From the NCBI GenBank assembly GCA_902562835.1, contig CACEUX010000012.1, forward strand, positions 1 to 48,775: 48,775 nt of DNA, read 5' to 3'. Shown here piece after piece: positions 21,650-32,005 of this stretch; positions within the stretch are counted from its first letter, which is position 1, and every line of letters begins with the position of its first letter. This stretch comes from an uncultured Fidelibacterota bacterium. GTDB lineage: Bacteria > Fidelibacterota > Marinisomatia > Marinisomatales > UBA1611. The notes under the pieces were generated by a model. The model did no database searches and was not told where the DNA came from. It saw nothing but the letters and a program-made list of their open reading frames with translations. The position numbers and the translations under genes are program-made.

Positions 21650-23290
21650 CTATTGAGGTAAAAATATACTTTCATATGCAACGGGATCGTGCAATATACT
21701 TAATGCCTTTAATACGTCCAGGTCCTCTCTTGAAGATATCCTGGTACGCCCTTCTACTCCTTCGTAATAATCAGCAAATTCTACTAAGATCCAGTGACGT
21801 AGTTTTTTTTCTTCTTTTTCAAATTGCGCAATCGCAATCTGCTCAAAATATGAATCCAGGATATCGAGAGCGCCCTGTATCTGAATACTTGTTGAATCAA
21901 GTTCAAATAACATATCTTTCATACTCATGTAATTCTTTTCTCCATTCATGAAAATATTCAGATCATTGCTGTATAGATATTCTTCATATTTTGTTAGAAT
22001 ACTAGTATCGCTTTCAACTTCATCAAATGTTGAATAATGCATCTTATTTTTCTGCACAAAATTAAAGAATAAACCTTGCCTCCAGCTCGCAGCAAGTATG
22101 GGAGGTATTTTATCTAGTTCAACCTCGTGATCTGGAGTAATACCTCCAGCTCCAGAAACCTCTCTACCACCTTTAGTATAGAAAATGGTATCTTGTGCTG
22201 ATGTGTCAGCTAGTATCTCTTCAGGCAAATATCCAGGTTTCTGGATAAGCCTACCACTGGGTATAAAATATTTAGCTGTTGTGATTTTTATGGAACGTTC
22301 TCTATCAAGGTTAAAAACAGTTTGAACTAATCCTTTACCAAAAGTTGACCGACCTATGACTACGCCTCTATCAAGGTCTTGCAGGGTTCCTGCTATAATT
22401 TCACTTGCTGAAGCACTCCCCTGGTTTACCAAAACTGTAATATTGATTTCATCTGGTACAAGAGGATCTTGTTTGCTATAGTATTTTCTATCAGACTTAC
22501 CAGTCTTGCCCTCAGTAAAAACGAGCAACTGCCCTTTTTCGGTAAATAGATCTAATATATTGACTGCTGAGTTTAAGAGCCCCCCAGGGTTATCTCGAAG
22601 ATCCAAGATCAAACCTGACATATCTTGCGCGATCAGGTTCTCCAATGCATTTCTCATCTCTCTATCAGAATTACGAGAAAACCTCGTTAATTTGATATAC
22701 CCGGTATGCTCATCAAGCATCCCTGAGTATGATATATCTTTAACGGGAATACTCTCTCTTGTCAAAAGAAATTCAATCAGATCTTCCTCTCCAAATCGTC
22801 TGATGCTTAGTTTGACCTCTGTTCCTTTTTTACCTCTGATCAGTTTTGCTGCATCATCAATTGAATAGTTTGCGGTTTCCAAATCATCTATTTTTACTAT
22901 TTTATCGCCTATTATTATTCCTGCCCTTTTTGCTGGAGAATTAGCAATTGGACTGATAACAGTTAGTTCTTTTTCCCTAAGCCCTATCTGAATACCAACT
23001 CCTCCATATTTCCCTTTTGTAAGCATTTCTATGCCATCTTTTTCTTCATTTTCCATGTAAACGGTATATGGGTCAAGATCCAACAACATGTTATTAATGC
23101 TCATTTTGGTAAATGCATTTATATCTATCTGATCAACATAGTTTGTAATTATTTGACGATAAACGTCATTGATCAAGGACTGATTTTTACGTACCTGCTT
23201 ATATACATCATTAGTTCCAGTATTGGCAAATAGTGCACAAATGATCACAGTTTGCAGAACAAAGAATATCTTACTTCTACTTTTTAGCAT
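21650..23290 (-). CDS. S41 family C-terminal processing protease
   Basis: 546 aa with an N-terminal export signal or anchor (IFFVLQTVIICALFANT). A PDZ domain (YGGVGIQIGLREKELTVISP, GDKIVKIDD, residues ~95-170) is followed by the S41 protease core with catalytic Ser in NQGSASASEIIAG and Lys in GRSTFGKGLVQTV. Relatives (CtpA/Prc) trim or degrade periplasmic proteins from their C-termini. A C-terminal extension of about 150 residues after GAGGITPD is helical. It overlaps the tmk end by 14 bases. Confidence 0.93.
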   Translation of the reverse strand: MLKSRSKIFFVLQTVIICALFANTGTNDVYKQVRKNQSLINDVYRQIITNYVDQIDINAFTKMSINNMLLDLDPYTVYMENEEKDGIEMLTKGKYGGVGIQIGLREKELTVISPIANSPAKRAGIIIGDKIVKIDDLETANYSIDDAAKLIRGKKGTEVKLSIRRFGEEDLIEFLLTRESIPVKDISYSGMLDEHTGYIKLTRFSRNSDREMRNALENLIAQDMSGLILDLRDNPGGLLNSAVNILDLFTEKGQLLVFTEGKTGKSDRKYYSKQDPLVPDEINITVLVNQGSASASEIIAGTLQDLDRGVVIGRSTFGKGLVQTVFNLDRERSIKITTAKYFIPSGRLIQKPGYLPEEILADTSAQDTIFYTKGGREVSGAGGITPDHEVELDKIPPILAASWRQGLFFNFVQKNKMHYSTFDEVESDTSILTKYEEYLYSNDLNIFMNGEKNYMSMKDMLFELDSTSIQIQGALDILDSYFEQIAIAQFEKEEKKLRHWILVEFADYYEGVEGRTRISSREDLDVLKALSILHDPVAYESIFLPQ

Positions 23291-23924
23291 TAATACAATT
23301 TATAGTTTTTTCCCATATTGTACTATGGATTACTTCAATGGATTCACGCCCGTCAATCTTAAGAAAACGTTCAGGAAAACGATCGGCAAGTTGCAGGTAT
23401 AGCTTTCTAACCTCTTCTTGAAATTCTGCACCCGCATTTTCTATTCTATCTGGATTATTAATATTTGCTCTATTTTGTGCGTCAATAGAAGAAATGTCAA
23501 TCAAAATTGTTATGTCTGGATCTAACTCATAAGTAGCAAAATTATTTAACTCCAATAGATAATCAATGTCAATGCCTCTACCACCTCCCTGGTAGGCTAA
23601 GGTTGAATCTTTAAAACGATCTGCTATGACACAAACACCCATGTCTAATGCAGGTTTTATCTTTTCTTTTGTCAACTGTGCACGGCTTGCTGTCATAAGC
23701 AATGCTTCCGCTCTAGAGGACATATTTTCTTCGCGATTTTTTAGCAAGACGCTTCTTATTTCTTCTGATACTTGCGTACCTCCAGGTTCTCTCACAAATG
23801 AGCAATCTATGCCTTCTTTATTTAATTTTTCTAAGAGCATTTTAACCTGTGTACTTTTGCCACAACCATCAATTCCTTCAAATGAAATGAAAGTTCCCCT
23901 TTTAGAAGTAGACATTTTCATCAT
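23277..23924 (-). CDS. tmk: Thymidylate kinase
   Basis: 215 aa from ATG 23924, with GGGA just upstream; ATG 23921 or 23915 is also possible. P-loop FEGIDGCGKSTQ, DR-x motif FVREPGGTQVSEEIR, ADRFKDSTLAYQGGGRG lid-side motif. It phosphorylates dTMP to dTDP in the cytosol. The start lies inside the end of rsmI, which implies translational coupling. Confidence 0.95.
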   Translation of the reverse strand: MMKMSTSKRGTFISFEGIDGCGKSTQVKMLLEKLNKEGIDCSFVREPGGTQVSEEIRSVLLKNREENMSSRAEALLMTASRAQLTKEKIKPALDMGVCVIADRFKDSTLAYQGGGRGIDIDYLLELNNFATYELDPDITILIDISSIDAQNRANINNPDRIENAGAEFQEEVRKLYLQLADRFPERFLKIDGRESIEVIHSTIWEKTINCINAKK

Positions 23925-24597
23925 TTTTCCCAACTAAGATCACACATTCACCTCTAGCTTTCCTTTTATCAAAATACGTAAACAATTCAGAAAGAGTTCC
24001 TCTTTTTATTTCTTCATGCAATTTCGTTAATTCTCTAGCAACGACAGCTGGCCTATCTCCTAGGGTCTCTTTCAATTGCTTTAAGGTTCTTAATAAACGG
24101 CTAGGTGACTCATAGTAAATTAGTGTTGCTTCTTCATTCTCAACTGATAGCATCCTCTTTTTTCTTCCTTTTTTTGGAGGTAAAAAACCTTCAAAAATAA
24201 ATCTATCTGTTGGTAAGCCTGATGAAGTTAGACCTGCAAGAAATGCACTGGGTCCAGGTAATGACTCTACAGTGATAGAAAGAGTTATTGCCTCTCTAAC
24301 TAGACGATAAGCGGGATCGGATATACCTGGCGTACCTGCGTCAGTTATAACAGCTAGGTCATTACCCCCTTTTAAGTGATCCATAAGTTTAGGGATCCTT
24401 GAAAATTCATTGTGTTCAAAATAACTTATAAGGGGTGTGGTGATATTGAAATGGGATAATAGAACTTTTGAATGCCTTGTGTCTTCAGCAGCGACCAGTG
24501 GAACACTCTCAAGTATTTCTACTGCTCTAAACGTAATATCCTTCAAGTTACCGATCGGGGTCGAGACTAGGTAAAGCTTACCGTTTTTATGTTCCAC
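23902..24597 (-). CDS. rsmI: 16S rRNA (cytidine-2'-O)-methyltransferase RsmI
   Basis: 231 aa from GTG 24597. The frame is open further upstream, but that part is the antisense-like overlap with the aminotransferase end. KLYLVSTPIGNLKDITFRAV, AAEDTRHSKVLL, VITDAGTPGISDPAYRLVR and SLPGPSAFLAGLTSSGLP are classic RsmI/tetrapyrrole-methylase motifs. RsmI methylates C1402 of 16S rRNA. The 3' domain of longer homologues is absent, which is common. Confidence 0.93.
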   Translation of the reverse strand: MEHKNGKLYLVSTPIGNLKDITFRAVEILESVPLVAAEDTRHSKVLLSHFNITTPLISYFEHNEFSRIPKLMDHLKGGNDLAVITDAGTPGISDPAYRLVREAITLSITVESLPGPSAFLAGLTSSGLPTDRFIFEGFLPPKKGRKKRMLSVENEEATLIYYESPSRLLRTLKQLKETLGDRPAVVARELTKLHEEIKRGTLSELFTYFDKRKARGECVILVGKNDENVYF

Positions 24598-24599
24598 AA

Positions 24600-25952
24600 T
24601 TATAGCTGAGACAGAGCATTTCCTATCATGGATATACCAATATCTATATCGCCTCTTTTTATGTTTAAATGGGGTCGGAAGCGAATAGACCTGTGCCCAC
24701 AACCAAGAATGAGCACACCAAGTTCTTCCATAGCAGTTATAAGCTTATCTCTTTGTTCTGGTGTTGGAAGGTCAAAAGCGCAGAAAAGACCTTTTCCTCT
24801 TGAATTGCTCATTAGGCCGCTATATTTATCCTGCAGGTCTGATAAACAGCTCAAGAGATAATCACCATTAGAAGATGCAGCACCCACTAGGTCTTCTTTC
24901 TCTATTAATTCTAGGTATATTGTAAATCTTACCATATCTACTAAATTACCACCAAATGTAGAATTGATCCTGCTTGATTCCTTAAATACATGATCATCAA
25001 CCTCGTTCAACCTATTACCTGCAAATATTCCACAGCATTGTGTTTTTTTACCAAAGCTAATTATATCCGGTTCAATTGCTTTACAATGTATCTGACAATC
25101 GTTATCACATTTTGGCATACAAAAATGTTGATGAGCCCACATTTCACCCGTGATGCCAACACCGGTCTGTACTTCATCGTAGACCAATAGAAAATCATTT
25201 TCCAAAGATAAGGTTTTTAGTGCTTTAAAATACACAGAGCGAAAATGGTTGTCTCCACCCTCACCTTGAATAGGCTCTAAGATCAAACAGGCTACATCAT
25301 CAGGGTTTTTATGAAGAATGGTTTTTAATTCCTCAATAGATCTTTTTTCCAACTCTATTACCGCATTTGTATTTTCTTCATTCATTGGAAAAACCATGGC
25401 AGGATTGGTAATTCTTGGCCAGTCAAACTTAGGAAAGTATTGAACCTTTCTTGGGTCTGGGGAATCAGTGAGCGACATCGTATATCCAGAACGACCGTGA
25501 AAACAATCCTTTAAATGGACAACTAGATTCTTAGGAATTTTCTTTCCTTCGCTTAGGTTTTTTCTCGCTTTCCAATCAAAGGCTGCTTTCAGAGCATTCT
25601 CAACAGCAAGAGAGCCACCTTCAATATAAAAAGCATAGGGCATATAATCGGGTTGTGATATTCTCCCTACAGTATCTACAAATGATGCCATTTCAGGCGA
25701 ATAGATATCCGAATTTGCAGGCTTATTTATGGATACATCTGTTAAGCGTTCTACATTTTCCAGTACATAGGGATGGTTATAGCCTACAGACATCGATGCA
25801 TACATTGAAAAAAGATCAAGATATTCTTTACCGCTACTACCATCAACTAACCAGGAACCATGACTTTTTTTTAGATCAATGACCTGATTCATTCCATCGG
25901 CAAGCATGTGCTGACTGATGGTATTTCTTGTTTGGCTAAAATCTATCTTCAT
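24600..25952 (-). CDS. lat: L-lysine 6-aminotransferase
   Basis: 450 aa, class III PLP aminotransferase. LFSMYASMSVGYNHPYVLEN is characteristic of lysine epsilon-aminotransferase. Other landmarks are FYIEGGSLAVENALKAAFDW, KDCFHGRSGYTMSLT, LVYDEVQTGVGITG (PLP Asp) and the PLP lysine in ISFGKKTQCCG. It moves the lysine epsilon-amino group to 2-oxoglutarate, giving 2-aminoadipate semialdehyde. It follows the ALDH7 gene by two bases, which oxidises that product. Confidence 0.9.
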   Translation of the reverse strand: MKIDFSQTRNTISQHMLADGMNQVIDLKKSHGSWLVDGSSGKEYLDLFSMYASMSVGYNHPYVLENVERLTDVSINKPANSDIYSPEMASFVDTVGRISQPDYMPYAFYIEGGSLAVENALKAAFDWKARKNLSEGKKIPKNLVVHLKDCFHGRSGYTMSLTDSPDPRKVQYFPKFDWPRITNPAMVFPMNEENTNAVIELEKRSIEELKTILHKNPDDVACLILEPIQGEGGDNHFRSVYFKALKTLSLENDFLLVYDEVQTGVGITGEMWAHQHFCMPKCDNDCQIHCKAIEPDIISFGKKTQCCGIFAGNRLNEVDDHVFKESSRINSTFGGNLVDMVRFTIYLELIEKEDLVGAASSNGDYLLSCLSDLQDKYSGLMSNSRGKGLFCAFDLPTPEQRDKLITAMEELGVLILGCGHRSIRFRPHLNIKRGDIDIGISMIGNALSQL

Positions 25953-25954
25953 AA

Positions 25955-27475
25955 TTAATCTATATTGAACTCGATCCCCTGAGCAAGTGGTAACTCCTTA
26001 CTCCAATTGATCGTATTTGTCTGTCTTCTCATATATTGCTTCCAACTATCTGAACCAGATTCTCTTCCACCACCCGTTTCTTTTTCCCCTCCAAAAGCGC
26101 CTCCTATCTCAGCGCCTGAGGTTCCTATGTTTATGTTTGCTATGCCACAATCAGAACCAACTGAGGATAAAAATTGTTCAGCGTGTCTAATATTTAGCGT
26201 AAACATAGAAGATGAAAGCCCTTGAGGCACGTTATTATGCATTTCTATGGCTTGATCTAAGTTATCATAAGAAATAAGGTACAAGATAGGCGCAAATGTC
26301 TCTTCCTGAACGATAGCCCATTCATTTTCAGCCTTAATAATGGTCGGAGTAACATAATTACCTTTTCCATCTATTGTGCTTCCACCATATAAGACATCAC
26401 CTCCAGATGACACTGCTTTTTCTATCGCTTTAGAGTAGTCTTCTACCGCTGAATTATTGACAAGTGGGCCCATAAGTGTATTTTGGTCTAAGGGGTCTCC
26501 AATATTCACTTGTTTGTAGGCGCTTACCAGTCGGTCCTTTAATTCATCGTACCTATCCTTGTGTACGATCACACGCCTGGTGCTGGTGCACCTTTGCCCT
26601 GCTGTACCCACTGCACCAAATACAACAGCAGGTACTACCATTTCCATATCGGCTGTCTCATCAACAATAATGCAATTATTACCGCCTAACTCTAGGATGG
26701 TCTTACCAAATCGTTCTGAAACAACCTTGCTAACATGTCTCCCCATTTTTGTTGAACCGGTAAATGAAATGAGAGGAACATTATGGTCATTGATCATTGC
26801 CTCACCAATAGTAGATCCGCTTCCTATCGCCAAACTAAAGATATTCGGAACATCATTGGCGGCAACAACCTCATTGCAAATATTCTGGACAGCCACTGCA
26901 CAAAGTGGAGTTGATGAAGATGGCTTCCATATGGTTGTATTACCGCATATAGCCGCTATAAATGCATTCCAACTCCATACGGCAACAGGAAAATTAAATG
27001 CACTAATCACACCCGTTATACCAATTGGATGCCATTGCTCATACATCCGATGATCCTGTCTCTCAGAGTGCATTGTCTTTCCGTATAACATTCGAGACTG
27101 ACCAACTGCAAAATCAGCAATATCTATCATCTCCTGAACTTCACCATCGCCTTCTTGTTTGATCTTTCCCATCTCGAGAGCTACAAGACTTCCTAACGCA
27201 TCTTTATTGTCTCTCAAGGCATCACCTAATTGCCTGACGAGCTGCCCTCTTTCTGGCGCCGGAACAGTCCGCCAATGATCATATGCTTCAATTGATTTTT
27301 TAACTATTCTGTTATAATCATCTTTATTGCATTGATATACGGACCCTATTAATTCATCTGTGCTGGGATTGTAAGAATCTATTTTCCCAGCATCTTTTGT
27401 TGTGCTCCAATCCCCTGGCCCTAAACTGGCTCCAAAGTTTTCTTTATTCACACCTAATTTTTTTAAAAAATCCAT
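25955..27475 (-). CDS. ALDH7-type 2-aminoadipate semialdehyde dehydrogenase
   Basis: 506 aa. The sequence is clearly ALDH7-like: [52 protein letters not shown] (general base Glu) and [12 protein letters not shown] (catalytic Cys), ending with [16 protein letters not shown]. The family oxidises 2-aminoadipate semialdehyde (in equilibrium with piperideine-6-carboxylate) using NAD+. Packing between lysine and ornithine aminotransferase genes with two-base gaps supports this substrate. Confidence 0.92.
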   Translation of the reverse strand: MDFLKKLGVNKENFGASLGPGDWSTTKDAGKIDSYNPSTDELIGSVYQCNKDDYNRIVKKSIEAYDHWRTVPAPERGQLVRQLGDALRDNKDALGSLVALEMGKIKQEGDGEVQEMIDIADFAVGQSRMLYGKTMHSERQDHRMYEQWHPIGITGVISAFNFPVAVWSWNAFIAAICGNTTIWKPSSSTPLCAVAVQNICNEVVAANDVPNIFSLAIGSGSTIGEAMINDHNVPLISFTGSTKMGRHVSKVVSERFGKTILELGGNNCIIVDETADMEMVVPAVVFGAVGTAGQRCTSTRRVIVHKDRYDELKDRLVSAYKQVNIGDPLDQNTLMGPLVNNSAVEDYSKAIEKAVSSGGDVLYGGSTIDGKGNYVTPTIIKAENEWAIVQEETFAPILYLISYDNLDQAIEMHNNVPQGLSSSMFTLNIRHAEQFLSSVGSDCGIANINIGTSGAEIGGAFGGEKETGGGRESGSDSWKQYMRRQTNTINWSKELPLAQGIEFNID

Positions 27476-27477
27476 AA

Positions 27478-28809
27478 TTACAAACCTTTTATCACAGAAT
27501 GGATCGAATCACATAGACGATCGACCTGCTCGTTGTTTATTGTTAATGCTGGGGCAAGGCGAACTGTGGAATGATGAGTTTCTTTTGCATAGACCCCATG
27601 ATTTAATAATTCTACCGATACCGTGTGACCATCAAGGTGCTTTTCATCATGCATCTCAAATGCAGTAAGCAATCCTTTACCTCTTACCTCTTTTATCTTA
27701 TCTGGAAAATCATCTTTGATCTGATTCAAATTCCCCATAAGATAGCCACCCTGTTTTCTTGCATTTTCAGCTAGCTTTTCTTCTGCTAAAACTTTGATAG
27801 CGTACGTTCCCACAACAGATGCTAGGGGATATCCACCAAATGTAGAGCCTTCACTTCCTGGCGTTAGGACATTGATAACGTCCTTTCTTCCAGCGACAAA
27901 TGAAACGGGCAAGATACCCCCACCCGCGGCTTTTCCACAGCCCATGATATCAGGCTTAACACCAAATATTTGATGGGCAAAATTTGCACCCGTCCTACCG
28001 AAACCTGTTTGCACCTCATCCATGGCCAATAAAATATTATGTTTTTTACATAGCTTTGATACTTTGGTAAAATAATCCTCATCAGGAACAATGACCCCGG
28101 CTTCGCCTTGGATCGGCTCTACCATAAAAGCTGCTATTCTGTCTCCCTTTTCCTTAAACAAAGATTCTAGTGCATCAGCATCGTTATAAGGTACCAACTC
28201 TATCCCAGGTACAAATGGACCAAAACCGTCTCTGGAATCTGCATCGTCAGACATGGAGACAGCTGCAACAGATCTTCCATGAAAATTTCCTGTGGCCCCT
28301 ACAATAATACAATTGTCATCCTTGATGCCTTTCACATGATAACCCCAGCGCCTGCATATTTTAAATGTAAGCTCCCAAGATTCTACTCCAGCTACTTTCG
28401 GCACAACCTTATCCATCTCTGTTATACTGGTTGAGGCGAGTAGAAATGCACTCATATACTTGTGGCGTATGGAACGGGGTACGGTTGGTAATTTTTCTTC
28501 CTCTAAGTGCTTAACAACTGCATCGACAATGGTCTGATTTAATTGCCCTTGGTTTACGGCTGAATAACAACACAAACCATCAATAAGCTCGGTCTCTATG
28601 TATTTGCTTACATCATCAGGGTCGGGTTTTCTAGCCATAAGAGTTGAGGAATCTTTAACCATAGACACTACAACATTCTCTAAGGGGGCATAGTTCTGCC
28701 CACCCATGTCTTTTTCTATTTTTTCGTGTTCGTCTGGAGTGAGGTCACCGATTCTAATGCCATTTACGGAAAGGTCGTCCCCATAGCCGCTGATACTAAT
28801 AGAGCTCAT
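27478..28809 (-). CDS. Ornithine aminotransferase-like class III transaminase
   Basis: 443 aa. [87 protein letters not shown] and PLP lysine in [14 protein letters not shown] match ornithine-oxo-acid aminotransferase (RocD/OAT). Unusual: the segment that reads MNTGxEAxET in relatives is [10 protein letters not shown] here, and the first 50 residues are longer than usual. The amine donor could be ornithine or lysine. It is the first gene of a three-gene operon. Confidence 0.85.
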   Translation of the reverse strand: MSSISISGYGDDLSVNGIRIGDLTPDEHEKIEKDMGGQNYAPLENVVVSMVKDSSTLMARKPDPDDVSKYIETELIDGLCCYSAVNQGQLNQTIVDAVVKHLEEEKLPTVPRSIRHKYMSAFLLASTSITEMDKVVPKVAGVESWELTFKICRRWGYHVKGIKDDNCIIVGATGNFHGRSVAAVSMSDDADSRDGFGPFVPGIELVPYNDADALESLFKEKGDRIAAFMVEPIQGEAGVIVPDEDYFTKVSKLCKKHNILLAMDEVQTGFGRTGANFAHQIFGVKPDIMGCGKAAGGGILPVSFVAGRKDVINVLTPGSEGSTFGGYPLASVVGTYAIKVLAEEKLAENARKQGGYLMGNLNQIKDDFPDKIKEVRGKGLLTAFEMHDEKHLDGHTVSVELLNHGVYAKETHHSTVRLAPALTINNEQVDRLCDSIHSVIKGL

Positions 28810-28903
28810 ATATTTTTCTTTGTTTTATTATGGAAAAAGGCCCGAAAACTTAACGATGAAACTCATCTAATTTTATGACAATAAATGTATTATTTATGTG
28901 ATA

Positions 28904-30262
28904 TTATCTAGGTAGTGGCTCATCAAGGTCTGCGACAACGAAAGACATGATCGTCATGGCAGCAACGCATTTATTAAATTCCTCAAAATCAACTTTATCG
29001 AATGTATCTGCAGGCGTATGGTGATACCAAAAGTATTTTGAATTATTGACCTTTAATGACATAACAGGTACGCCTTCATCATTCAAAATTCCAATATCAG
29101 GAGCACGACCACCGTCAGTTAAGTTATTTGCTTTTATTGTGATCATTAACTCATGTATTTCCTCGGCGATCTTTTTGGCTTCCTGACTTCCCGTGAATCC
29201 AAATCCTTCAGGCGCAAAAACTCCTGCATCTGATTCAATAGCCAATACATGCTTGTTTAATTCATCCATGTGCATGTCCCGATATGCCTTATTTCCTCTA
29301 CCCCCATTCTCTTCATTTGTCCACAGAACGCATCTGATGGTTCTCTTTGGCTTTAAACCCAGTCTATTTAGCAGTCGAAGTGCTTCCCAAGCAGCTACAC
29401 ATCCACCTGCGTCATCATGAGCACCATGCCCTACATCCCAAGAATCTATATGAGCACCGACAACCACTATTTCATCTGGATAGGTACTACCCACTATCTC
29501 ACCTAGGACATTCTTGCTCCAACGATCGCCGGCCATTCTTCCATCCATTTTCATTTTCAATGTCACTTTTTGACCTCGATCATGCATTCTCCCCAACATC
29601 ATCGCATCTTCCATGGTCAAGGCAGCATGTGGTATCTTTTTATAATTATTATCGTAAGCCATCACCCCTGTATGAGGGGTATCCATTGACCAATCTCCGA
29701 TAGAACGTACTAGACTTGCCACAGCTCCATGCTTAGCAGCTTTGCTTGCTCCTGAATATCGATATCGCACGGTTTCGCCATAAGTAACGAACGGAGCATT
29801 AAATAGTACGATCTTCCCTTTTACTTCATCAGACCTTCGCTCTAAATCTTCAAAATCATTCACAACCATTAGCTCGGCCACTATACCGGCTTTAGGCGTA
29901 GCCACGCTGCCACCCAGCCCTAACATCGTTAAACCTCTTTTATAGGGTTTTAAAATAGAAATAGACTCATCCCCGCGTATCCATGTTGGCACCTTCACCC
30001 GCTCGCCTTTTACATTCTCTATCCCATCTTTTCTCATTTCTTTCATGATCCAACTGATAGCGTCCTCTAAGTTTGTTGAACCACTTAGCCTTGGCCCAAA
30101 AGAATCACATATATAGGCTAGGCGCTCATAGGCTGTGCTATCTGAAAGAGCTTCAGATATTATCCTTAAGCAAGTATCCATATATTTTTCTTTAATCTCT
30201 TCTGCATGTATGAATGCAGGAAATAAAATGAGGAATAGACTTGTTTTTAGTATTGATTTCAT
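28904..30262 (-). CDS. Secreted M28 metallopeptidase (carboxypeptidase Q-like)
   Basis: 452 aa with a signal peptide (ILKTSLFLILFPAFIHA). A PA-like insert (residues ~115-245) is followed by the M28 di-zinc site: GAHIDSWDVGHGAHDDAGG (His and bridging Asp), LWTNEENGGRGNKAY (catalytic Glu plus ligand), ESDAGVFAPEG (Asp) and the last His in YHHTPADTFDKV. It resembles plasma glutamate carboxypeptidase-type exopeptidases, which release amino acids from peptides outside the cell. It follows the DUF1028 gene by four bases. Confidence 0.92.
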   Translation of the reverse strand: MKSILKTSLFLILFPAFIHAEEIKEKYMDTCLRIISEALSDSTAYERLAYICDSFGPRLSGSTNLEDAISWIMKEMRKDGIENVKGERVKVPTWIRGDESISILKPYKRGLTMLGLGGSVATPKAGIVAELMVVNDFEDLERRSDEVKGKIVLFNAPFVTYGETVRYRYSGASKAAKHGAVASLVRSIGDWSMDTPHTGVMAYDNNYKKIPHAALTMEDAMMLGRMHDRGQKVTLKMKMDGRMAGDRWSKNVLGEIVGSTYPDEIVVVGAHIDSWDVGHGAHDDAGGCVAAWEALRLLNRLGLKPKRTIRCVLWTNEENGGRGNKAYRDMHMDELNKHVLAIESDAGVFAPEGFGFTGSQEAKKIAEEIHELMITIKANNLTDGGRAPDIGILNDEGVPVMSLKVNNSKYFWYHHTPADTFDKVDFEEFNKCVAAMTIMSFVVADLDEPLPR

Positions 30263-30266
30263 AATA

Positions 30267-31160
30267 CTAAGCTCCTACAATTCCAATGATCTCGTACAAT
30301 AATAGGAAAAGGTCTGTGATATCTATAGATCCATTAAAATTCAAATCAGATGCTTCAAACGCATGGTCCATGATCGGTTGATAGTTGCCTATGTGATCAC
30401 AAAGAGATAGAATATCCATAATATCGACATCTCTGTTGAAATCTATATCTCCAAGAATATAGTGTTCTATTTTCCAATTCCAATATAAAACATGCAATGA
30501 ATCAAGAGGATTTAATGTCAATGGTGCATTATCCACATTGATATCCATAAATAAAGAATCTTCAGAATTATCGGGGTTTGAGACTCGAATAAACGCAGAA
30601 ATTGAAGGGGTACCGTATGGAGTGCATCTTGTATCAGCACCCACTACGTTAGCCGCCATTAATGAGGCCATTAACTTTTCTTCAAATGTACCGTATTGTG
30701 TTAGAAACGCTTCTTCCATATTATCAAGAATTGATTGACCTAATAAGATATTTCCTTGGATCGCATAGGTGTCTCCGATCTTATGCCCCTTGAAATCAGA
30801 ACAATTCTCACCTGTAAAAGCCGCGCTCCTGCCACCTTCTATAAGATCTACTATACCATACTGTCTTATAGTTGGATCATTCTGGGCATCATTCTCAACT
30901 AGCCAATCAATAATCTCTTGCGGTGAGTATCCTTGTTCCATTAAGGATGAAGCGCTGTCCTGATTAATAGCATTCCAATAGGATTGTGTATGAATTGCGC
31001 CAAGGCCTGGATGAATATCGCTTATAATGATCGATCCCTGTATGCATGAAGCTCCCGCGCTTCCAACCTGACCAGTCATAGGATCAATCGCGACAATAGA
31101 GAAAGTATCATCCGAATATAAACACTGTATCAGAAATAAAAATATGATGGCTCTATTCAT
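30267..31160 (-). CDS. DUF1028 protein with C-terminal dockerin-like module
   Basis: 297 aa with a signal peptide (MNRAIIFLFLIQCLYS). TFSIVAIDPMTGQVGSAGAS, ALGAIHTQSYWN-type strand (GLGAIHTQSYWN) and AAFTGENCSDFKGH place residues ~18-220 in DUF1028, an Ntn-hydrolase-like family of unknown activity. Residues ~235-295 hold two calcium-loop repeats (DIDFNRDVDIMDILSLCDHI and DLNFNGSIDITDLFLLLYEI), a dockerin-like tail common in secreted proteins of this lineage. It is probably co-transcribed with the M28 peptidase. Confidence 0.88.
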   Translation of the reverse strand: MNRAIIFLFLIQCLYSDDTFSIVAIDPMTGQVGSAGASCIQGSIIISDIHPGLGAIHTQSYWNAINQDSASSLMEQGYSPQEIIDWLVENDAQNDPTIRQYGIVDLIEGGRSAAFTGENCSDFKGHKIGDTYAIQGNILLGQSILDNMEEAFLTQYGTFEEKLMASLMAANVVGADTRCTPYGTPSISAFIRVSNPDNSEDSLFMDINVDNAPLTLNPLDSLHVLYWNWKIEHYILGDIDFNRDVDIMDILSLCDHIGNYQPIMDHAFEASDLNFNGSIDITDLFLLLYEIIGIVGA

Positions 31161-31186
31161 TAAATCAGTTTTATAACCTTTTATGT

Positions 31187-32005
31187 TTAATAAATTGTAA
31201 ATGGCTCAGATACATACTCATCTTCTTGATTATACCCAATGACAACAATGGTGTAACAGTTTGATGGATAGATTTCAGCTGATTCTGCCGGTAAAGTAAA
31301 ATTCCGTTGACCACTTGAATCAAATACTAACCATGAACCAAAATTATACACAACATTTTCATTTAATCGAAGAATTACGCCACCTTGTTGCCCCACACTG
31401 TATGTATCGGAGTAAAGTGTTACAGTATACGTATCTTCAAAATTATACAGGTCTTGGGTTGGCTCAATAAGAGTAAATGTAGTTCCAGTTGTTTCGTGGA
31501 CTATATTACAATCGTAAGAAGGTGGATCTTCAAGAACATCAGAATCATTATTAGTGATCGTAAATAGTCCATCACTGAAATCATCAATTTGTGGGTCATC
31601 AACTAATAATAGTCTTAATCGGTAATAACTTTCACTTACCAGATCAGATGGTAGAGTCCATGAAAATGTGCCAATATTATCAATCTGTGAAGCTATGAGT
31701 CTTAGGTAATCTGAGTTTTTATACAGTTGAATTGTTACTTTTTGATTAAAAGGTATATCACTCAGCCACTGAATTTCTTCCGTATCTCCAGTAGTCCAAG
31801 ATTCAGCTCCATTTGGTTTAATAATTGTAATGAAATATTCAATATTTGAAGTATCGTGGTCACCAGTGTCATTATCACCATTATCTTCATCTAGCTTTTT
31901 ATTTTCGCTAGGGCGTAACCATCCTCTTTCTAAGCCAAAGATAGGATCTCTTTCACAAGAAAATAGAAGTAGAAGTAGAATTAGTAAAAAATAATTTCTC
32001 ATCAT
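31187..32005 (-). CDS. Kre9/KNH-domain lipoprotein
   Basis: 272 aa with lipoprotein signal (FLLILLLLLFSC). After an Asp-rich linker, FITIIKPNGAESWTTGDTEE, IQWLSDIPFNQKVTIQLYKN and IGTFSWTLPSDL form a Kre9/KNH-type beta-sandwich (residues ~55-150). This is a domain common in secreted FCB proteins and probably involved in surface binding. The C-terminal ~100 residues are another beta-rich region with no clear family. The start overlaps the CsgG-like stop by four bases. Confidence 0.8.
   Translation of the reverse strand: MMRNYFLLILLLLLFSCERDPIFGLERGWLRPSENKKLDEDNGDNDTGDHDTSNIEYFITIIKPNGAESWTTGDTEEIQWLSDIPFNQKVTIQLYKNSDYLRLIASQIDNIGTFSWTLPSDLVSESYYRLRLLLVDDPQIDDFSDGLFTITNNDSDVLEDPPSYDCNIVHETTGTTFTLIEPTQDLYNFEDTYTVTLYSDTYSVGQQGGVILRLNENVVYNFGSWLVFDSSGQRNFTLPAESAEIYPSNCYTIVVIGYNQEDEYVSEPFTIY

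Noticed and set aside
26559-27053. 164-aa plus-strand frame opposite the aldehyde dehydrogenase gene
   Set aside because: Antisense shadow of a conserved enzyme; no recognisable protein features.
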